A DNA stretch of 45,661 nucleotides from NBML01 sp029939535 (GTDB taxonomy: Bacteria; Desulfobacterota; Desulfobacteria; Desulfobacterales; Desulfobacteraceae): the NCBI GenBank assembly GCA_029939535.1, contig JAOZST010000005.1, positions 1 through 45,661 of the forward strand, read 5' to 3'. The notes beneath the pieces were generated by a model that had not been told where the DNA came from, ran no database searches, and was given only the letters and a program-made list of their open reading frames with translations. Positions 25,030 to 33,681 of the stretch are shown here, piece after piece. Position 1 is the first letter of the stretch, and every line of letters begins with the position of its first letter. The translations under genes were made by a program, and so were the position numbers.

Positions 25030-26568
25030 TTATAGATCTTTTTTATAAATCTGTCTTATAATTGTTATTTCAGGACAGGCCATAAGAATACTTGTCAATG
25101 AGAAAAAAAGTATACCCAAAAAGATGCAGGCAAATATTCCAGCTCCAAGTCCCACTTTGCCATATTCTTCCGTCAACACTAAGGCAGTGGTCCATCGCAC
25201 AAAGAAAAACATTATAACAGATAAAAAAACCGATCTGCAAGCAGAAACAACCAGGCTGGTTCCAAAAAGCTTACCAGGAGTATTCATGAATAAAAACACA
25301 AAACCTGCCATTGAAGCCAGTGAAACTGACAAGGCAATGCCCCTGCACCCCATGGTGTTCTTTAAAAGCCAGCAGAGAACGATATTTATACCAATGGAAA
25401 TCAACCCTGCAAAAAAAGGAGTCCGGATACTGGACAGAGAATAGTGGAGGGTCACAAACAGCCTGGTCCCTGTATAGGCCCACAAACCAAGTACAAGATA
25501 AAAAAGACTGCCTGCTGTTTGTTTTACAGCCAGGGAATCAAAGGCACCCTGTTGAAACAAAAAAGAGACAATGGGCCCATCAAGGGCCATAAGTCCGGCC
25601 ATGGCAGGAATGGTTACAAAAAAAACAAGTCTGGCTCCATTACCAAACAAGACGGCTATTTCATCAAAATTTCCAAAGGCTGCCTTCTTGGAAAGGGATG
25701 GCAGGAAAACCGTTGAAAAGGATACGGCAAACAAAGCCAGGGGAAATTGTACCAGTCTGTCTGCATAATATAGGAAAGAGATACTGCCCTGGGTAAGCAT
25801 GGAAGCAAAAAGTCCTGCAATCATGATATTAATGGAATAGGATGCAGCTCCTATCATACAGGGAATCATTGTTTTCCCAACCCTTAAAATCCCGGGATGA
25901 AGCCACATAAAACAGGAAAAATCAACCATTCTATGCCGGAGTATATAAGGTATCTGCAGGGCCAATTGAACAATACCGCCAATAGTAACCCCCAGGGCAA
26001 GGCCAAGGACCTGGGTATCAAAAAAAGAGGCTATAAAAAACATTGACAGTATTATAGAAAGATTCAGGACCAGGGGTGTGGCAGCCGGGATACTGAAATT
26101 CCCCAGGGAATTCAGCACGCCCATGCAAAGGGCAATGATTAAAATGATAAAGAGATAGGGCATCATTATTTTTAAAAGAACGAGGGTGAGGCTATGGACA
26201 TAGCTTCCTGTCATAAATCCCGGTGCCAGGAACCTGGCCAGTACCGGCGCAAGGAAAATTCCTGTTGTTACCAGGAAAACACCTGCAATTGAAAGGATAA
26301 ACAATCCAGATAAAAACATGGCAATTGCCTGACTCCTTTCTCCCCTTTCAATGTATTGAGAAAAAATCGGAACAAATGAAATGCTCAAAATGCCGTCTGA
26401 AAACATTTTTCTCAATAGATCAAATGGCCTGAAAGCAATAAAAAAAGCATCGCTCTGGGGGGATATACCGAAAACCATGGCGATCAAAGCGTCCCTCAAC
26501 ACTCCCAAAATACGACTGGCAAGGGTTAAGATGCTCACAGAGGCTGCGTTTTGAAAATCCTTTTTCAC
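25030..26568 (-). CDS. murJ: Lipid II flippase MurJ
   Basis: 512-residue polytopic membrane protein (about 14 helices) of the MviN/MurJ family, which flips the peptidoglycan precursor lipid II across the inner membrane. It begins with the family segment SVSILTLASRILGVLRDALIAMVFG followed by SDAFFIAFRPFDLLRKMFSDG, including the conserved arginines, and has FSTVFLPSLSK in the middle. The start codon is GTG, supported by AAGGA 7 bases upstream. It leads a run with the FtsB-like and TPR-like genes and is divergent from rpsT. Confidence 0.95.
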   Translation of the reverse strand: MKKDFQNAASVSILTLASRILGVLRDALIAMVFGISPQSDAFFIAFRPFDLLRKMFSDGILSISFVPIFSQYIERGERSQAIAMFLSGLFILSIAGVFLVTTGIFLAPVLARFLAPGFMTGSYVHSLTLVLLKIMMPYLFIILIIALCMGVLNSLGNFSIPAATPLVLNLSIILSMFFIASFFDTQVLGLALGVTIGGIVQLALQIPYILRHRMVDFSCFMWLHPGILRVGKTMIPCMIGAASYSINIMIAGLFASMLTQGSISFLYYADRLVQFPLALFAVSFSTVFLPSLSKKAAFGNFDEIAVLFGNGARLVFFVTIPAMAGLMALDGPIVSFLFQQGAFDSLAVKQTAGSLFYLVLGLWAYTGTRLFVTLHYSLSSIRTPFFAGLISIGINIVLCWLLKNTMGCRGIALSVSLASMAGFVFLFMNTPGKLFGTSLVVSACRSVFLSVIMFFFVRWTTALVLTEEYGKVGLGAGIFACIFLGILFFSLTSILMACPEITIIRQIYKKDL

Positions 26569-26577
26569 AAGTTTTCC

Positions 26578-26606
26578 TTGACAAATTTCAACAATACATA
26601 TATGTT
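26578..26606 (+). promoter_or_regulatory. Candidate rpsT promoter
   Basis: TTGACA (26578-26583), a 17-base spacer and TATGTT (26601-26606) lie about 60 bases before the S20 start codon. The -35 box is perfect; the -10 box matches four of six. Confidence 0.5.
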
Positions 26607-26668
26607 GTCGTTTTTAAAATATGGCTTAATTTTATATTTAATACACTAACACAAGGAGCGAGACCAAG

Positions 26669-26920
26669 TTGGCTAACCATAAATCTGCAAAGAAACGCGC
26701 AAAACAGAGTCAGGTAAGACGGCTTAGAAACAAATCTGTAAAAACCACTCTTAAGAACCTGGATAAAAGGGTACACGCTGCCAAGGAAGCTGGTGACAAC
26801 ACTGACGAGTTGATGAAACAAACACAGTCTGCAATGCACAAGGCCGCAAAAAAAGGCGTTATTCATAAAAAAACTGCTTCCAGAAAGATTTCAAGACTTT
26901 TTAAACTCGTGAATTCTTAA
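26669..26920 (+). CDS. rpsT: 30S ribosomal protein S20
   Basis: 83-residue basic 16S-binding protein with the classic N-terminus ANHKSAKKRAKQS and the conserved GVIHKKTASRKISRL near the end. The start codon is TTG with AAGGAG 11 bases upstream. E. coli rpsT also uses UUG, where it is linked to translational autoregulation, so the weak start is likely functional here as well. Monocistronic; a 15-bp-arm inverted repeat follows at 26958-27047. Confidence 0.97.
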   Translation: MANHKSAKKRAKQSQVRRLRNKSVKTTLKNLDKRVHAAKEAGDNTDELMKQTQSAMHKAAKKGVIHKKTASRKISRLFKLVNS

Positions 26921-26957
26921 ACCACGGTTTTTTTGTCCTTGCCGGTTCAAATATAGT

Positions 26958-27047
26958 AAGACAGGACTTACATCCCCTATTGTACAAATATTGTACAAAA
27001 AAACTGCACAGACCTTTTGTACAAAGAAGTCGTGTAAATCCTGTCTT
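26958..27047. repeat. 90-bp inverted-repeat element between rpsT and lptE
   Basis: The terminal arms AAGACAGGACTTACA (26958-26972) and TGTAAATCCTGTCTT (27033-27047) pair over 15 positions with one mismatch (a G-U wobble in the minus-strand RNA). The interior has three copies of the palindrome TTGTACAA (26980, 26991 and 27017). It separates two convergent genes, so it may act as a bidirectional terminator; the terminal repeats and palindromic core also suit a small non-autonomous mobile element. No clear target-site duplication is seen. Confidence 0.6.
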
Positions 27048-27061
27048 TATTATTTAATTCA

Positions 27062-27583
27062 TTAAAAATTGGTCATCATCTGACTGACAACACTCTCTGC
27101 AGTCCTTTGGGCGATTTTATCAACAGCCTCACCCTTGTTGATTTCATCATTTATTTTATCTTCAGCAATCGTATAATCCTCATTGGATGAAAAATTCTTC
27201 ACAGACCAGAGGACTTTTCCTTCCCTGTCAATGAGTTGCACATCCACCGTGGCAGTCACCCTCCGCTCCACAACCGCTTCGACCGAGGTCCTGGAAAGAG
27301 TGGAAAATGTAATGGAATTTACCACGCCTGTAATCCTGGGACTTGTTTTTACCGAGTCCACAACATTTGTATTTGTTTTTTCCAAGATCTCCCGGATAAA
27401 TTCATTGGTAAAACTCATACCAGCTCTGGTTTCTGAACTTTTGTTCTTAAAAACCTCCACTGCCACACGGGTCACATTCCCATGGACATACCCACTGCCC
27501 TCAAATCGATAGCCGCAGCCTGCTGCCATGGAAATAAGTCCAGCCACTATAGCCACCATGGTAAAAAATCGAATATATTTCAT
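27062..27583 (-). CDS. lptE: LPS-assembly lipoprotein LptE
   Basis: Outer-membrane lipoprotein that plugs the LptD barrel and helps insert lipopolysaccharide. The start at 27581-27583 (MKYIRFFTMVAIVAG) directly follows the leuS stop and is preferred to an upstream in-frame ATG inside leuS. The signal peptide ends SMAAGC, with Cys23 lipidated, followed by GYRFEGSG, the family hallmark CGY.F. The 173 residues and the later SFTNEFIREILEK and YTIAEDKINDEI blocks fit the family. Position after leuS is the usual LptE context. Confidence 0.9.
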   Translation of the reverse strand: MKYIRFFTMVAIVAGLISMAAGCGYRFEGSGYVHGNVTRVAVEVFKNKSSETRAGMSFTNEFIREILEKTNTNVVDSVKTSPRITGVVNSITFSTLSRTSVEAVVERRVTATVDVQLIDREGKVLWSVKNFSSNEDYTIAEDKINDEINKGEAVDKIAQRTAESVVSQMMTNF

Positions 27584-27584
27584 A

Positions 27585-30194
27585 TTACACCACAATATTG
27601 ACAAGGGTTTGTTTTTTCTGGATCACAATAATTTTTTTAACAGGTTTTTCCTGTAGATATTTTTTTATTTTTTCATCTGAAAGAGCTATTTCCTTGATTC
27701 CTTCTTCATCCACACCAGACTTGATGGAAAATTTTGATCTAAGCTTTCCATTCACCTGTACCACAACGAGAACCTCGTCCGTCTCAAGAGAATCCTTCCG
27801 ATATTCAGGCCAGGAATATTCCAGAATTGAGCCTTTTTTTCCCATTTTTTCAAACAATTCCTCACTGAAATGTGGAATTATGGGGCTTAACAGCAGGAGA
27901 ATATTTTCAAGACAAAACAAAAGAACTGATTCCATCTCCCGTTCCGCTTTATCTATATCCACACTATACATGACATTAACAAGCTCCATTACAGCTGAAA
28001 TTGCCGTGTTGAAATGGAAACTTTTATCAATATCGTCGGTCACCTTTTTAATGGTCTGATTGGCCTTAATATACAGGCCTTTGGTTTCCTGGGATTTAAG
28101 ATCCAAAGCAGGCCCTTTAAAGGGGATCACAGTGCCGATATCAATCTTATCCATACACTCAATGGCCAGGCGCCAGACCCTGTTGACAAACCTATAACTA
28201 CCTTCAACACCGTCTTCACTCCATTCAAGATCCCGTTCAGGAGGAGCTGCAAACAGGCAGAACAACCGGGTCACGTCTGCGCCGTATTTTTCAAGGAGTT
28301 CATTGGGGTCAACAACATTTTTCTTGGATTTGGACATCTTGATTACGCGTCCGACATCCACTTTACTCCCGCATTTGGTGCAGGAAAGGGTTTCATCTTT
28401 TTCTTTTCTTGCCTCTTCGGGAAACAAAAATCCATGTTCGGGACAGGTCATGGTCTCCTTGCAGACCATGCCCTGGGTAAGCAGCCTGGTAAAAGGCTCT
28501 TTAAAATCAATAAGACCAAGGGTGTTTAGAACCCGCATAAAATACCTTGAATACAATAGATGAAGCACTGCATGTTCCACCCCGCCGATATATTGATCCA
28601 CCGGAGCCCAGTATTGAACTGCCCTGGGATCAAACATGGCGTTTTCATGCCTGGGAGAGCAATACCGCAGATAATACCAGGAAGATTCCACAAAGGTATC
28701 CATGGTGTCTGTATCCCGCCTGGCATCTTCCCTGCCGCAGGAAGGACAGGTCACCTTTGCAAAATAATCCAGCCCCGGAAGGGGGGACCCCCCTTTTTCC
28801 AACAGGTTGGCATCTTCAGGCAGTATTATGGGAAGATCTTCTTCCGGAACCGGCACCACACCACAGGAAGGGCAGTGAATCACCGGGATGGGTGTACCCC
28901 AGTACCGCTGTCTTGAAATCCCCCAGTCCCTGAGCCTGTAGGAAATAGCTTTCTTTCCCCTGCCCTCCTGCTCCAGCCAGTCGGTAATAACCTCCATGGC
29001 TTCCTTGCTGTTCATTCCATCAAAACGGCCGGAGTTGACCATCACCCCTTCACCTGAATAGGCTTGGGTCATGGTAACAGGATCCAGCTTTTCTGATTCG
29101 GGCTGAACCACTACCCTGATGTCAAGATTATATTTCCGGGCAAAATCGAAATCCCTCTGGTCTCCGGCAGGTACAGACATGATGGCGCCGGTTCCATATC
29201 CCATCAAAACAAAATTAGCCGTGTATATGGGAATCTTTTCACCACTGGCAGGATTGATGCAGTGGGCGCCTAGAAACACCCCTTCTTTTTCATATTTTTC
29301 AATGCCGTCCACAGATCGTTCCTGACTGGAAACTTTTTCAACAAAGGCAGCAACCGCTTCTTCCTGGCCACTTCCCTTTGGTAGTGTTTCCACCAGGGGA
29401 TGTTCCGGAGCCAGGCACATAAAAGTTGCTCCGAACACCGTGTCCGGCCTTGTGGTAAAAACCACCAGCTCTTCATCAAGACCATCAATCTTAAACTTTA
29501 ATTCAGACCCTATGCTTTTTCCGATCCAGTTCTTCTGCATAAGCGTCACCTTATCAGGCCATCCTGGAAGCTGATCACAATGAACCAGAAGATCTTCTGC
29601 ATAATCGGTTATCTTAAAGAACCACTGCCATAGTTTTTTTTGCTGAACCACCCTGGAACACCGCCAGCATTTATCCTGTTCAACCTGTTCATTGGCAAGA
29701 ACAGTCTGACATTTTTCACACCAGTTGACATAGGATTCCTTGCGGTAGGCCATGCCTTTTTCCAGCATTTTGAGAAACAGCCATTGTTCCCATTTATAGT
29801 ATTCCGGCCTGCAGGTTGCTATTTCACGGTCCCAGTCATAGGAAAATCCCATTTTTTTAAGCTGAGCCCGCATTGCACTTATATTCTCATAGGTCCAGGC
29901 TGCAGGATGGGTATTGTTATCAATGGCAGCGTTCTCCGCCGGCATGCCAAAGGCATCCCAGCCCATGGGGTGAATGACGTTAAATCCCTTCATCCTTTTA
30001 TAACGGACAACCACATCCCCAATTGTATAGTTCCGCACATGACCTATATGGATCTTGCCTGAAGGGTAGGGAAACATTTCCAGCAGATAGTATTTTTTCT
30101 TTGATTTATCCTCAAGGACCTTAAAAAGCTCATTTTTATTCCAGTATTCCTGCCATTTAGGCTCTACAGCATCAGGATTGTACCGTTCCTCCAT
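27585..30194 (-). CDS. leuS: Leucyl-tRNA synthetase
   Basis: Class I synthetase charging tRNA-Leu; about 869 residues. The ATG at 30194 (MEERYNPDAVEPKWQEYW) is preferred over the ATG 9 bases upstream, because GGAGG lies one base before the first but 10 before the second, and homologues start at this point. Signatures are FPYPSGKIHIGH (HIGH motif) in the nucleotide-binding fold, the editing domain with TTRPDTVFGATF, a Zn-type CPSC...CPSC segment, the catalytic-core W.YLRYCSP motif and KMSKSKKN near the C-terminus. The lptE gene follows one base after the stop. Confidence 0.97.
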   Translation of the reverse strand: MEERYNPDAVEPKWQEYWNKNELFKVLEDKSKKKYYLLEMFPYPSGKIHIGHVRNYTIGDVVVRYKRMKGFNVIHPMGWDAFGMPAENAAIDNNTHPAAWTYENISAMRAQLKKMGFSYDWDREIATCRPEYYKWEQWLFLKMLEKGMAYRKESYVNWCEKCQTVLANEQVEQDKCWRCSRVVQQKKLWQWFFKITDYAEDLLVHCDQLPGWPDKVTLMQKNWIGKSIGSELKFKIDGLDEELVVFTTRPDTVFGATFMCLAPEHPLVETLPKGSGQEEAVAAFVEKVSSQERSVDGIEKYEKEGVFLGAHCINPASGEKIPIYTANFVLMGYGTGAIMSVPAGDQRDFDFARKYNLDIRVVVQPESEKLDPVTMTQAYSGEGVMVNSGRFDGMNSKEAMEVITDWLEQEGRGKKAISYRLRDWGISRQRYWGTPIPVIHCPSCGVVPVPEEDLPIILPEDANLLEKGGSPLPGLDYFAKVTCPSCGREDARRDTDTMDTFVESSWYYLRYCSPRHENAMFDPRAVQYWAPVDQYIGGVEHAVLHLLYSRYFMRVLNTLGLIDFKEPFTRLLTQGMVCKETMTCPEHGFLFPEEARKEKDETLSCTKCGSKVDVGRVIKMSKSKKNVVDPNELLEKYGADVTRLFCLFAAPPERDLEWSEDGVEGSYRFVNRVWRLAIECMDKIDIGTVIPFKGPALDLKSQETKGLYIKANQTIKKVTDDIDKSFHFNTAISAVMELVNVMYSVDIDKAEREMESVLLFCLENILLLLSPIIPHFSEELFEKMGKKGSILEYSWPEYRKDSLETDEVLVVVQVNGKLRSKFSIKSGVDEEGIKEIALSDEKIKKYLQEKPVKKIIVIQKKQTLVNIVV

Positions 30195-30268
30195 TATCTT
30201 CATTCCTCCGAACTCATCATCTATATTTATAATGTAAATTTAAGTAGATGCCATAACCTGATCCAAAT

Positions 30269-30291
30269 AGCAAGATGGAACTTTTCTTGCT
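30269..30291 (-). terminator. Possible weak terminator hairpin after the aminotransferase gene
   Basis: AGCAAGA and TCTTGCT form a perfect 7-bp stem with a 9-base loop, 21 bases beyond the aminotransferase stop. There is no real U-tract after it, so it could equally be a stabilising hairpin. Confidence 0.35.
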
Positions 30292-30311
30292 TAATACAAT
30301 CAGCACAGGTA

Positions 30312-31424
30312 TTACAGCATTATTTTTAAAGCTGTCAAAAGCCGGTCAACATTTTCTTTTCTGGCCGTATGACCCATCAGGCCGATCCGCCAGATTTTAC
30401 CGGCAAGCGGCCCAAGACCCGCACCGATTTCAATATCATGTTCTTTGATCAATGCTGTCCTGATAGCTGCATCATTTGCACCTTCTGGAATATTAACGGA
30501 ATTGAGCATGGGCAGACGGGATTCAGGTGAAACCGTCATGCTCAGCCCCAGGCTGTCAAGACCTTGAACCAGGTACTCATGAGCCTCTTTATGACGGGCA
30601 AAAACATTGCCCATACCCTCATCCAGAACCACGCCCAGAGCTGCATAGAGGCCATACAACATATTGATGGGAGCGGTATGGTGATAGGCCCGTGTTGCCC
30701 CTTCCCAATAATTGATAATCATTGTCAAATCCAGGTACCAGTTGGGCACCATTGTTTTTCTTGCCTTTAACACCTCAATGGCCCGGTCGGAAAAAGAAAT
30801 AGGGGCCAGACCGGGAGGGCAGGATAAACATTTTTGTGTACCGCTGTAAACGGCATCAGCATTCCATTCATCAGTTTTTACTTCAACCCCGCCAAGGCTT
30901 GTTACACAGTCAACCAGATAAAGGCTGTCACTGCCTTCCAGCAGACGACTGATTTCTCCAACCGGATTCAACACCCCGGTTGAGGTCTCGGCATGAACTA
31001 CTGCAACAATCTTGTATGATTTTTGCGCCAGCTTTTCTTTGACCACATCCACGATCACGGGTGTGCCCCATTCAAATTCAAGCACATCAACATCAGCTCT
31101 CAACCGTTGTGCCAGATCAACCATGCGCATACCAAAAACACCGTTTTTAAGAATCAAAACAGAGTCGCCGTCTTCAACAAGATTAACAAAACAGGTTTCC
31201 ATACCTGCAGAACCCGTACCGGACATGGGGATGGTCAACTTATTTTGAGTTTGCATAACAGTCTGCAAGCGTTTTTTTATTTCATCCATGATGTCAATAA
31301 AACGCGGGTCAAGATGGCCGATGGTGTCTTTAGCCAAGGCAGCATATACCGGGTCTGGCACACATGATGGTCCGGGGCCCATGAGAAGGGTTGGTGACAA
31401 TGTGGTTAGAAGATCTGCTGGCAT
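30312..31424 (-). CDS. Alanine/serine-glyoxylate-type aminotransferase
   Basis: PLP-dependent class V aminotransferase of 370 residues, cytosolic. It starts with LMGPGPSCVPDPVYAAL, typical of the AGXT/serine-glyoxylate group, and has SGTGSAGMETCF (68-79), HAETSTGVLNP, the PLP aspartate region LVDCVTSLGGV and the Schiff-base Lys198 in YSGTQKCLSCPPGL. The segment YHHTAPINMLYGL is also family-typical. The donor and acceptor cannot be fixed by sequence; alanine-glyoxylate, serine-pyruvate and related phosphonate activities share this pattern. AAAGGAG lies at a good distance before the ATG. Monocistronic. Confidence 0.88.
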   Translation of the reverse strand: MPADLLTTLSPTLLMGPGPSCVPDPVYAALAKDTIGHLDPRFIDIMDEIKKRLQTVMQTQNKLTIPMSGTGSAGMETCFVNLVEDGDSVLILKNGVFGMRMVDLAQRLRADVDVLEFEWGTPVIVDVVKEKLAQKSYKIVAVVHAETSTGVLNPVGEISRLLEGSDSLYLVDCVTSLGGVEVKTDEWNADAVYSGTQKCLSCPPGLAPISFSDRAIEVLKARKTMVPNWYLDLTMIINYWEGATRAYHHTAPINMLYGLYAALGVVLDEGMGNVFARHKEAHEYLVQGLDSLGLSMTVSPESRLPMLNSVNIPEGANDAAIRTALIKEHDIEIGAGLGPLAGKIWRIGLMGHTARKENVDRLLTALKIML

Positions 31425-31660
31425 GATTGTTCTCCTTTGAAAGTGTTAGACATTATAGCTTTTGCAAGGGTATGTAAACATCGTTTACCGTTGTATTTTG
31501 ATTCATTGCTTTAGCATATTTAATCAAGTAGTGCAAAAAAATCCTTCTTTATTTTTTACAAAAAAACAGCATCTATTCAGACCCCGGCTGTGATTGCGGA
31601 AAACGTTGAAACAAAAGGGATAAATCGCATTATCTTTCAATAATAGCGTTAAAAACCAAC

Positions 31661-31689
31661 TTGACTGAAAATCGCTTTAGTGATATACA
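31661..31689 (+). promoter_or_regulatory. Promoter of the rpsF operon
   Basis: TTGACT (31661-31666), a 17-base spacer and TATACA (31684-31689), each with one mismatch from consensus or two at most, located about 100 bases before rpsF. Confidence 0.6.
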
Positions 31690-31742
31690 AAATAGTTTTT
31701 AATAAATACCTGAATGGCAGGTATCGTTTGTGTATAATCCTT

Positions 31743-31763
31743 GCTCCGGTAAAATTCCGGGGC
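31743..31763 (+). promoter_or_regulatory. Candidate S6:S18 leader hairpin
   Basis: GCTCCGG (31743-31749) pairs with CCGGGGC (31757-31763) across a 7-base loop, 12 bases before the AAGGAG of rpsF. A leader motif with a conserved CCG bound by the S6:S18 complex is known upstream of many bacterial rpsF genes. CCG occurs three times here, but the exact known fold was not verified. Confidence 0.35.
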
Positions 31764-31785
31764 TTAATATCCGTAAGGAGAAAAA

Positions 31786-32370
31786 ATGAGGAAGTATGAA
31801 ACCGTATTTATTTCTGACCCTGACCTTCAGGATCAAGCACGTGAAGATCTGTTTGATAAAGCCAGAAATATCATTGCAAAGGAAAATGGTATCCTTTTAA
31901 ATCTTGACGAATGGGGCAATAAAAAACTGGCCTATGAAATCAAAAAAAAATCACGGGGTCATTATGTATGTCTGACATACGGCGGCACCGGAGACCTTGT
32001 CAAAGAACTTGAAAGAAATTTTCGTCTCAGTGATAATATCATGAAATATATGACCATCCTTCTTTCAGACGATGTAACTGTTGAATCCCTTGAAAAAGAG
32101 GTTGCCGACGCAGAAGAAGCTGTTGCGGCGGCCGAGGCTGCCAAGGCTGCAGCAGCTGCTCCAGAAGAAAAAACTGCTGAAACNNNNNNNNNNNNNNNNN
32201 NNNNNNNNNNNNNNNNNNNNNNNNNNNNNNNNNNNNNNNNNNNNNNNNNNNNNNNNNNNNNNNNNNNNNNNNNNNNNNNNNNNGCATCAGACCAGGTGGC
32301 ATCAGACCAGGAAGAACCAGCTTCAGAAGATACCAAAGATGTCGACAAAAACAAAGACGTTCAGGATTGA
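31786..32370 (+). CDS. rpsF: 30S ribosomal protein S6 with extended acidic tail
   Basis: Small-subunit protein that binds 16S rRNA with S18. The first 100 residues are standard S6 (MRKYETVFISDPDL, GHYVCLTYGG, NFRLSDNIMKYM). After that comes an Ala/Glu-rich helix-like segment (about 104-132), then a 100-N gap (32184-32283), then ASDQVASDQEEPASEDTKDV to the stop. The tail after the gap starts with a DNA repeat (GCATCAGACCAG twice, 3 bases between). The true length is unknown because the gap size is a placeholder. AAGGAG 5 bases before the ATG is a strong ribosome binding site. Confidence 0.93.
   Translation: MRKYETVFISDPDLQDQAREDLFDKARNIIAKENGILLNLDEWGNKKLAYEIKKKSRGHYVCLTYGGTGDLVKELERNFRLSDNIMKYMTILLSDDVTVESLEKEVADAEEAVAAAEAAKAAAAAPEEKTAEXXXXXXXXXXXXXXXXXXXXXXXXXXXXXXXXXXASDQVASDQEEPASEDTKDVDKNKDVQD
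32184..32283. other. Assembly gap (100 N) inside rpsF
   Basis: Exactly 100 N within the low-complexity tail of S6. Flanking repeats suggest the assembler failed on a tandem array. The downstream frame continues in phase only under the nominal size. Confidence 0.95.
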
Positions 32371-32399
32371 TTTAAGTTTAAGATTGAAGGAAAAATATC

Positions 32400-32666
32400 A
32401 TGTATAAGAATCAAAGAAGTGGTGGACCTGGGGGCAAAAACAGATTTTATCAACGACGGAAAGTTTGCAGATTCTGTGTAGACAACGGCCTTGAAATTGA
32501 TTATAAAAATCCGAAAACTTTGAGGCAATTCATCACCGAACGGGGTAAAATCATCCCCAGAAGAATTACGGGCACGTGTGCCAAACACCAGCGAGTGCTC
32601 TCTCTTGCGATTAAACAATCCCGCCAGATTGCTCTATTGCCGTTTGTCGGCCGGCCCATGCATTAA
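32400..32666 (+). CDS. rpsR: 30S ribosomal protein S18
   Basis: 88 residues, partner of S6 on the platform of the small subunit. It has the conserved core KTLRQFITERGKIIPRRITG and HQRVLSLAIKQSRQIALLPF. The cysteines in CRFCVD and CAKH make it the zinc-type (C+) form. The usual rpsF-rpsR-rplI order is kept, with a membrane protein gene inserted before rplI. Confidence 0.97.
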   Translation: MYKNQRSGGPGGKNRFYQRRKVCRFCVDNGLEIDYKNPKTLRQFITERGKIIPRRITGTCAKHQRVLSLAIKQSRQIALLPFVGRPMH

Positions 32667-32693
32667 TACCGACAATTGTCTGGAGTATCGCAA

Positions 32694-33623
32694 GTGACCT
32701 TTACCATAACAAACCCCCTAGTCATTAAAGAGACTATCATTGGGATATCATTATGCATTTTGATTTTTGCAATCATTTTTGCGTTGCCCTTGCTGGGGGT
32801 GTTTGCCCTGCTTTTCCTTCCTTTACCTGTACTCTTTTACAGACTTAAATTAGGAAGAAACAGCGGTGCCATCATTGTCGTCGTCAGCTTTATAGTACTG
32901 CTGATTATGACAAAAGGGTTTGCATTTGACATACTCTATTTTGGATCGCTTCTGATTACTGGTTTTTTTCTGGGAGAATGCGTTGAAAGACATATGGGAA
33001 TAGAACGGACAATGATTTTCACTGGTTTGGGGGTTCTTGGATCCGCTTTTTCCGCATTTGTCCTGTTTATGCTTTTTCAAAATCAGACCATGACCGCCAT
33101 TGTTTCTGATTATTTATCCCGGTATTTTGGCCTGACTGCTCAGCTTTATTCGGACATGGGAATTGAACAAAACCAGATTAAAATGCTGAATTCAGCATTT
33201 CTTATTGTTCTGCCCGGAATGTTTCTGGTGTCATTTATGGCAACCATATGGATGAATATTCTGATCATCAAAAATCTGCTGTTGAGAAAAGGGTTTGTGC
33301 TAAAAAACCTTGAGGCTTTGAATCAATACAAAGCTCCGGACTTTCTTGTCTGGGTGGTGATTATTTTAAGTCTGATGCTGTTTTTACCCATGGAAGCACC
33401 CAAATATGTAAGCATCAATTGTCTGATTGTTTTAATGCTTGTTTATTTTTTTCAAGGAATTGCTGTTGTATCATTTTTTTTCCAAAAAAAAGGATCCCCT
33501 GCTGCACTCAAAGTGTTTTGCTACAGTCTGATTGCAGTTCAATTATATTTTTTAATCCTGATCATTGGTCTGGGTTTTTTTGACAACTGGATCAATTTTA
33601 GAAAACTTGGTACGCAAAAGTGA
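32694..33623 (+). CDS. DUF2232 (YybS-like) membrane protein
   Basis: About 309 residues with eight or so membrane helices across the whole length and no soluble domain. The start is taken as GTG at 32694 because GGAG lies 8 bases before it; an in-frame TTG at 32676 is the alternative. DUF2232 proteins occur between rpsR and rplI in many Desulfobacterota, as here, but their function is unknown. It resembles YybS of Bacillus, also encoded next to rplI, and the small transmembrane components of vitamin transporters in general topology. Confidence 0.8.
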   Translation: MTFTITNPLVIKETIIGISLCILIFAIIFALPLLGVFALLFLPLPVLFYRLKLGRNSGAIIVVVSFIVLLIMTKGFAFDILYFGSLLITGFFLGECVERHMGIERTMIFTGLGVLGSAFSAFVLFMLFQNQTMTAIVSDYLSRYFGLTAQLYSDMGIEQNQIKMLNSAFLIVLPGMFLVSFMATIWMNILIIKNLLLRKGFVLKNLEALNQYKAPDFLVWVVIILSLMLFLPMEAPKYVSINCLIVLMLVYFFQGIAVVSFFFQKKGSPAALKVFCYSLIAVQLYFLILIIGLGFFDNWINFRKLGTQK

Positions 33624-33640
33624 TAAAAGAAAACTAAAAG

Positions 33641-33663
33641 TCAGCCGGCTCTATACAGGCTGA
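33641..33663 (+). promoter_or_regulatory. Hairpin before rplI
   Basis: TCAGCC (33641-33646) pairs with GGCTGA (33658-33663), followed 3 bases later by five T that run into the GGAGG of rplI. It could be a weak terminator/attenuator or an L9 leader structure. Confidence 0.35.
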
Positions 33664-33681
33664 ACCTTTTTGGAGGTTTAA

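Larger units (their letters stand above)
31425..31785. other. Intergenic region upstream of rpsF
   Basis: 361 bases between divergent genes with no credible coding frame. They hold a sigma-70-type promoter (31661-31689), a second TATAAT (31733-31738) with a poor -35, a GC-rich leader hairpin (31743-31763) and the rpsF ribosome binding site. Nothing recognisable is seen between 31425 and 31650. Confidence 0.7.

Noticed and set aside
31962..32354. Minus-strand frame opposite rpsF, rich in Ala and Ser
   Set aside because: A shadow of the GC-biased Ala/Glu codons of S6; it crosses the gap and has no start signal.
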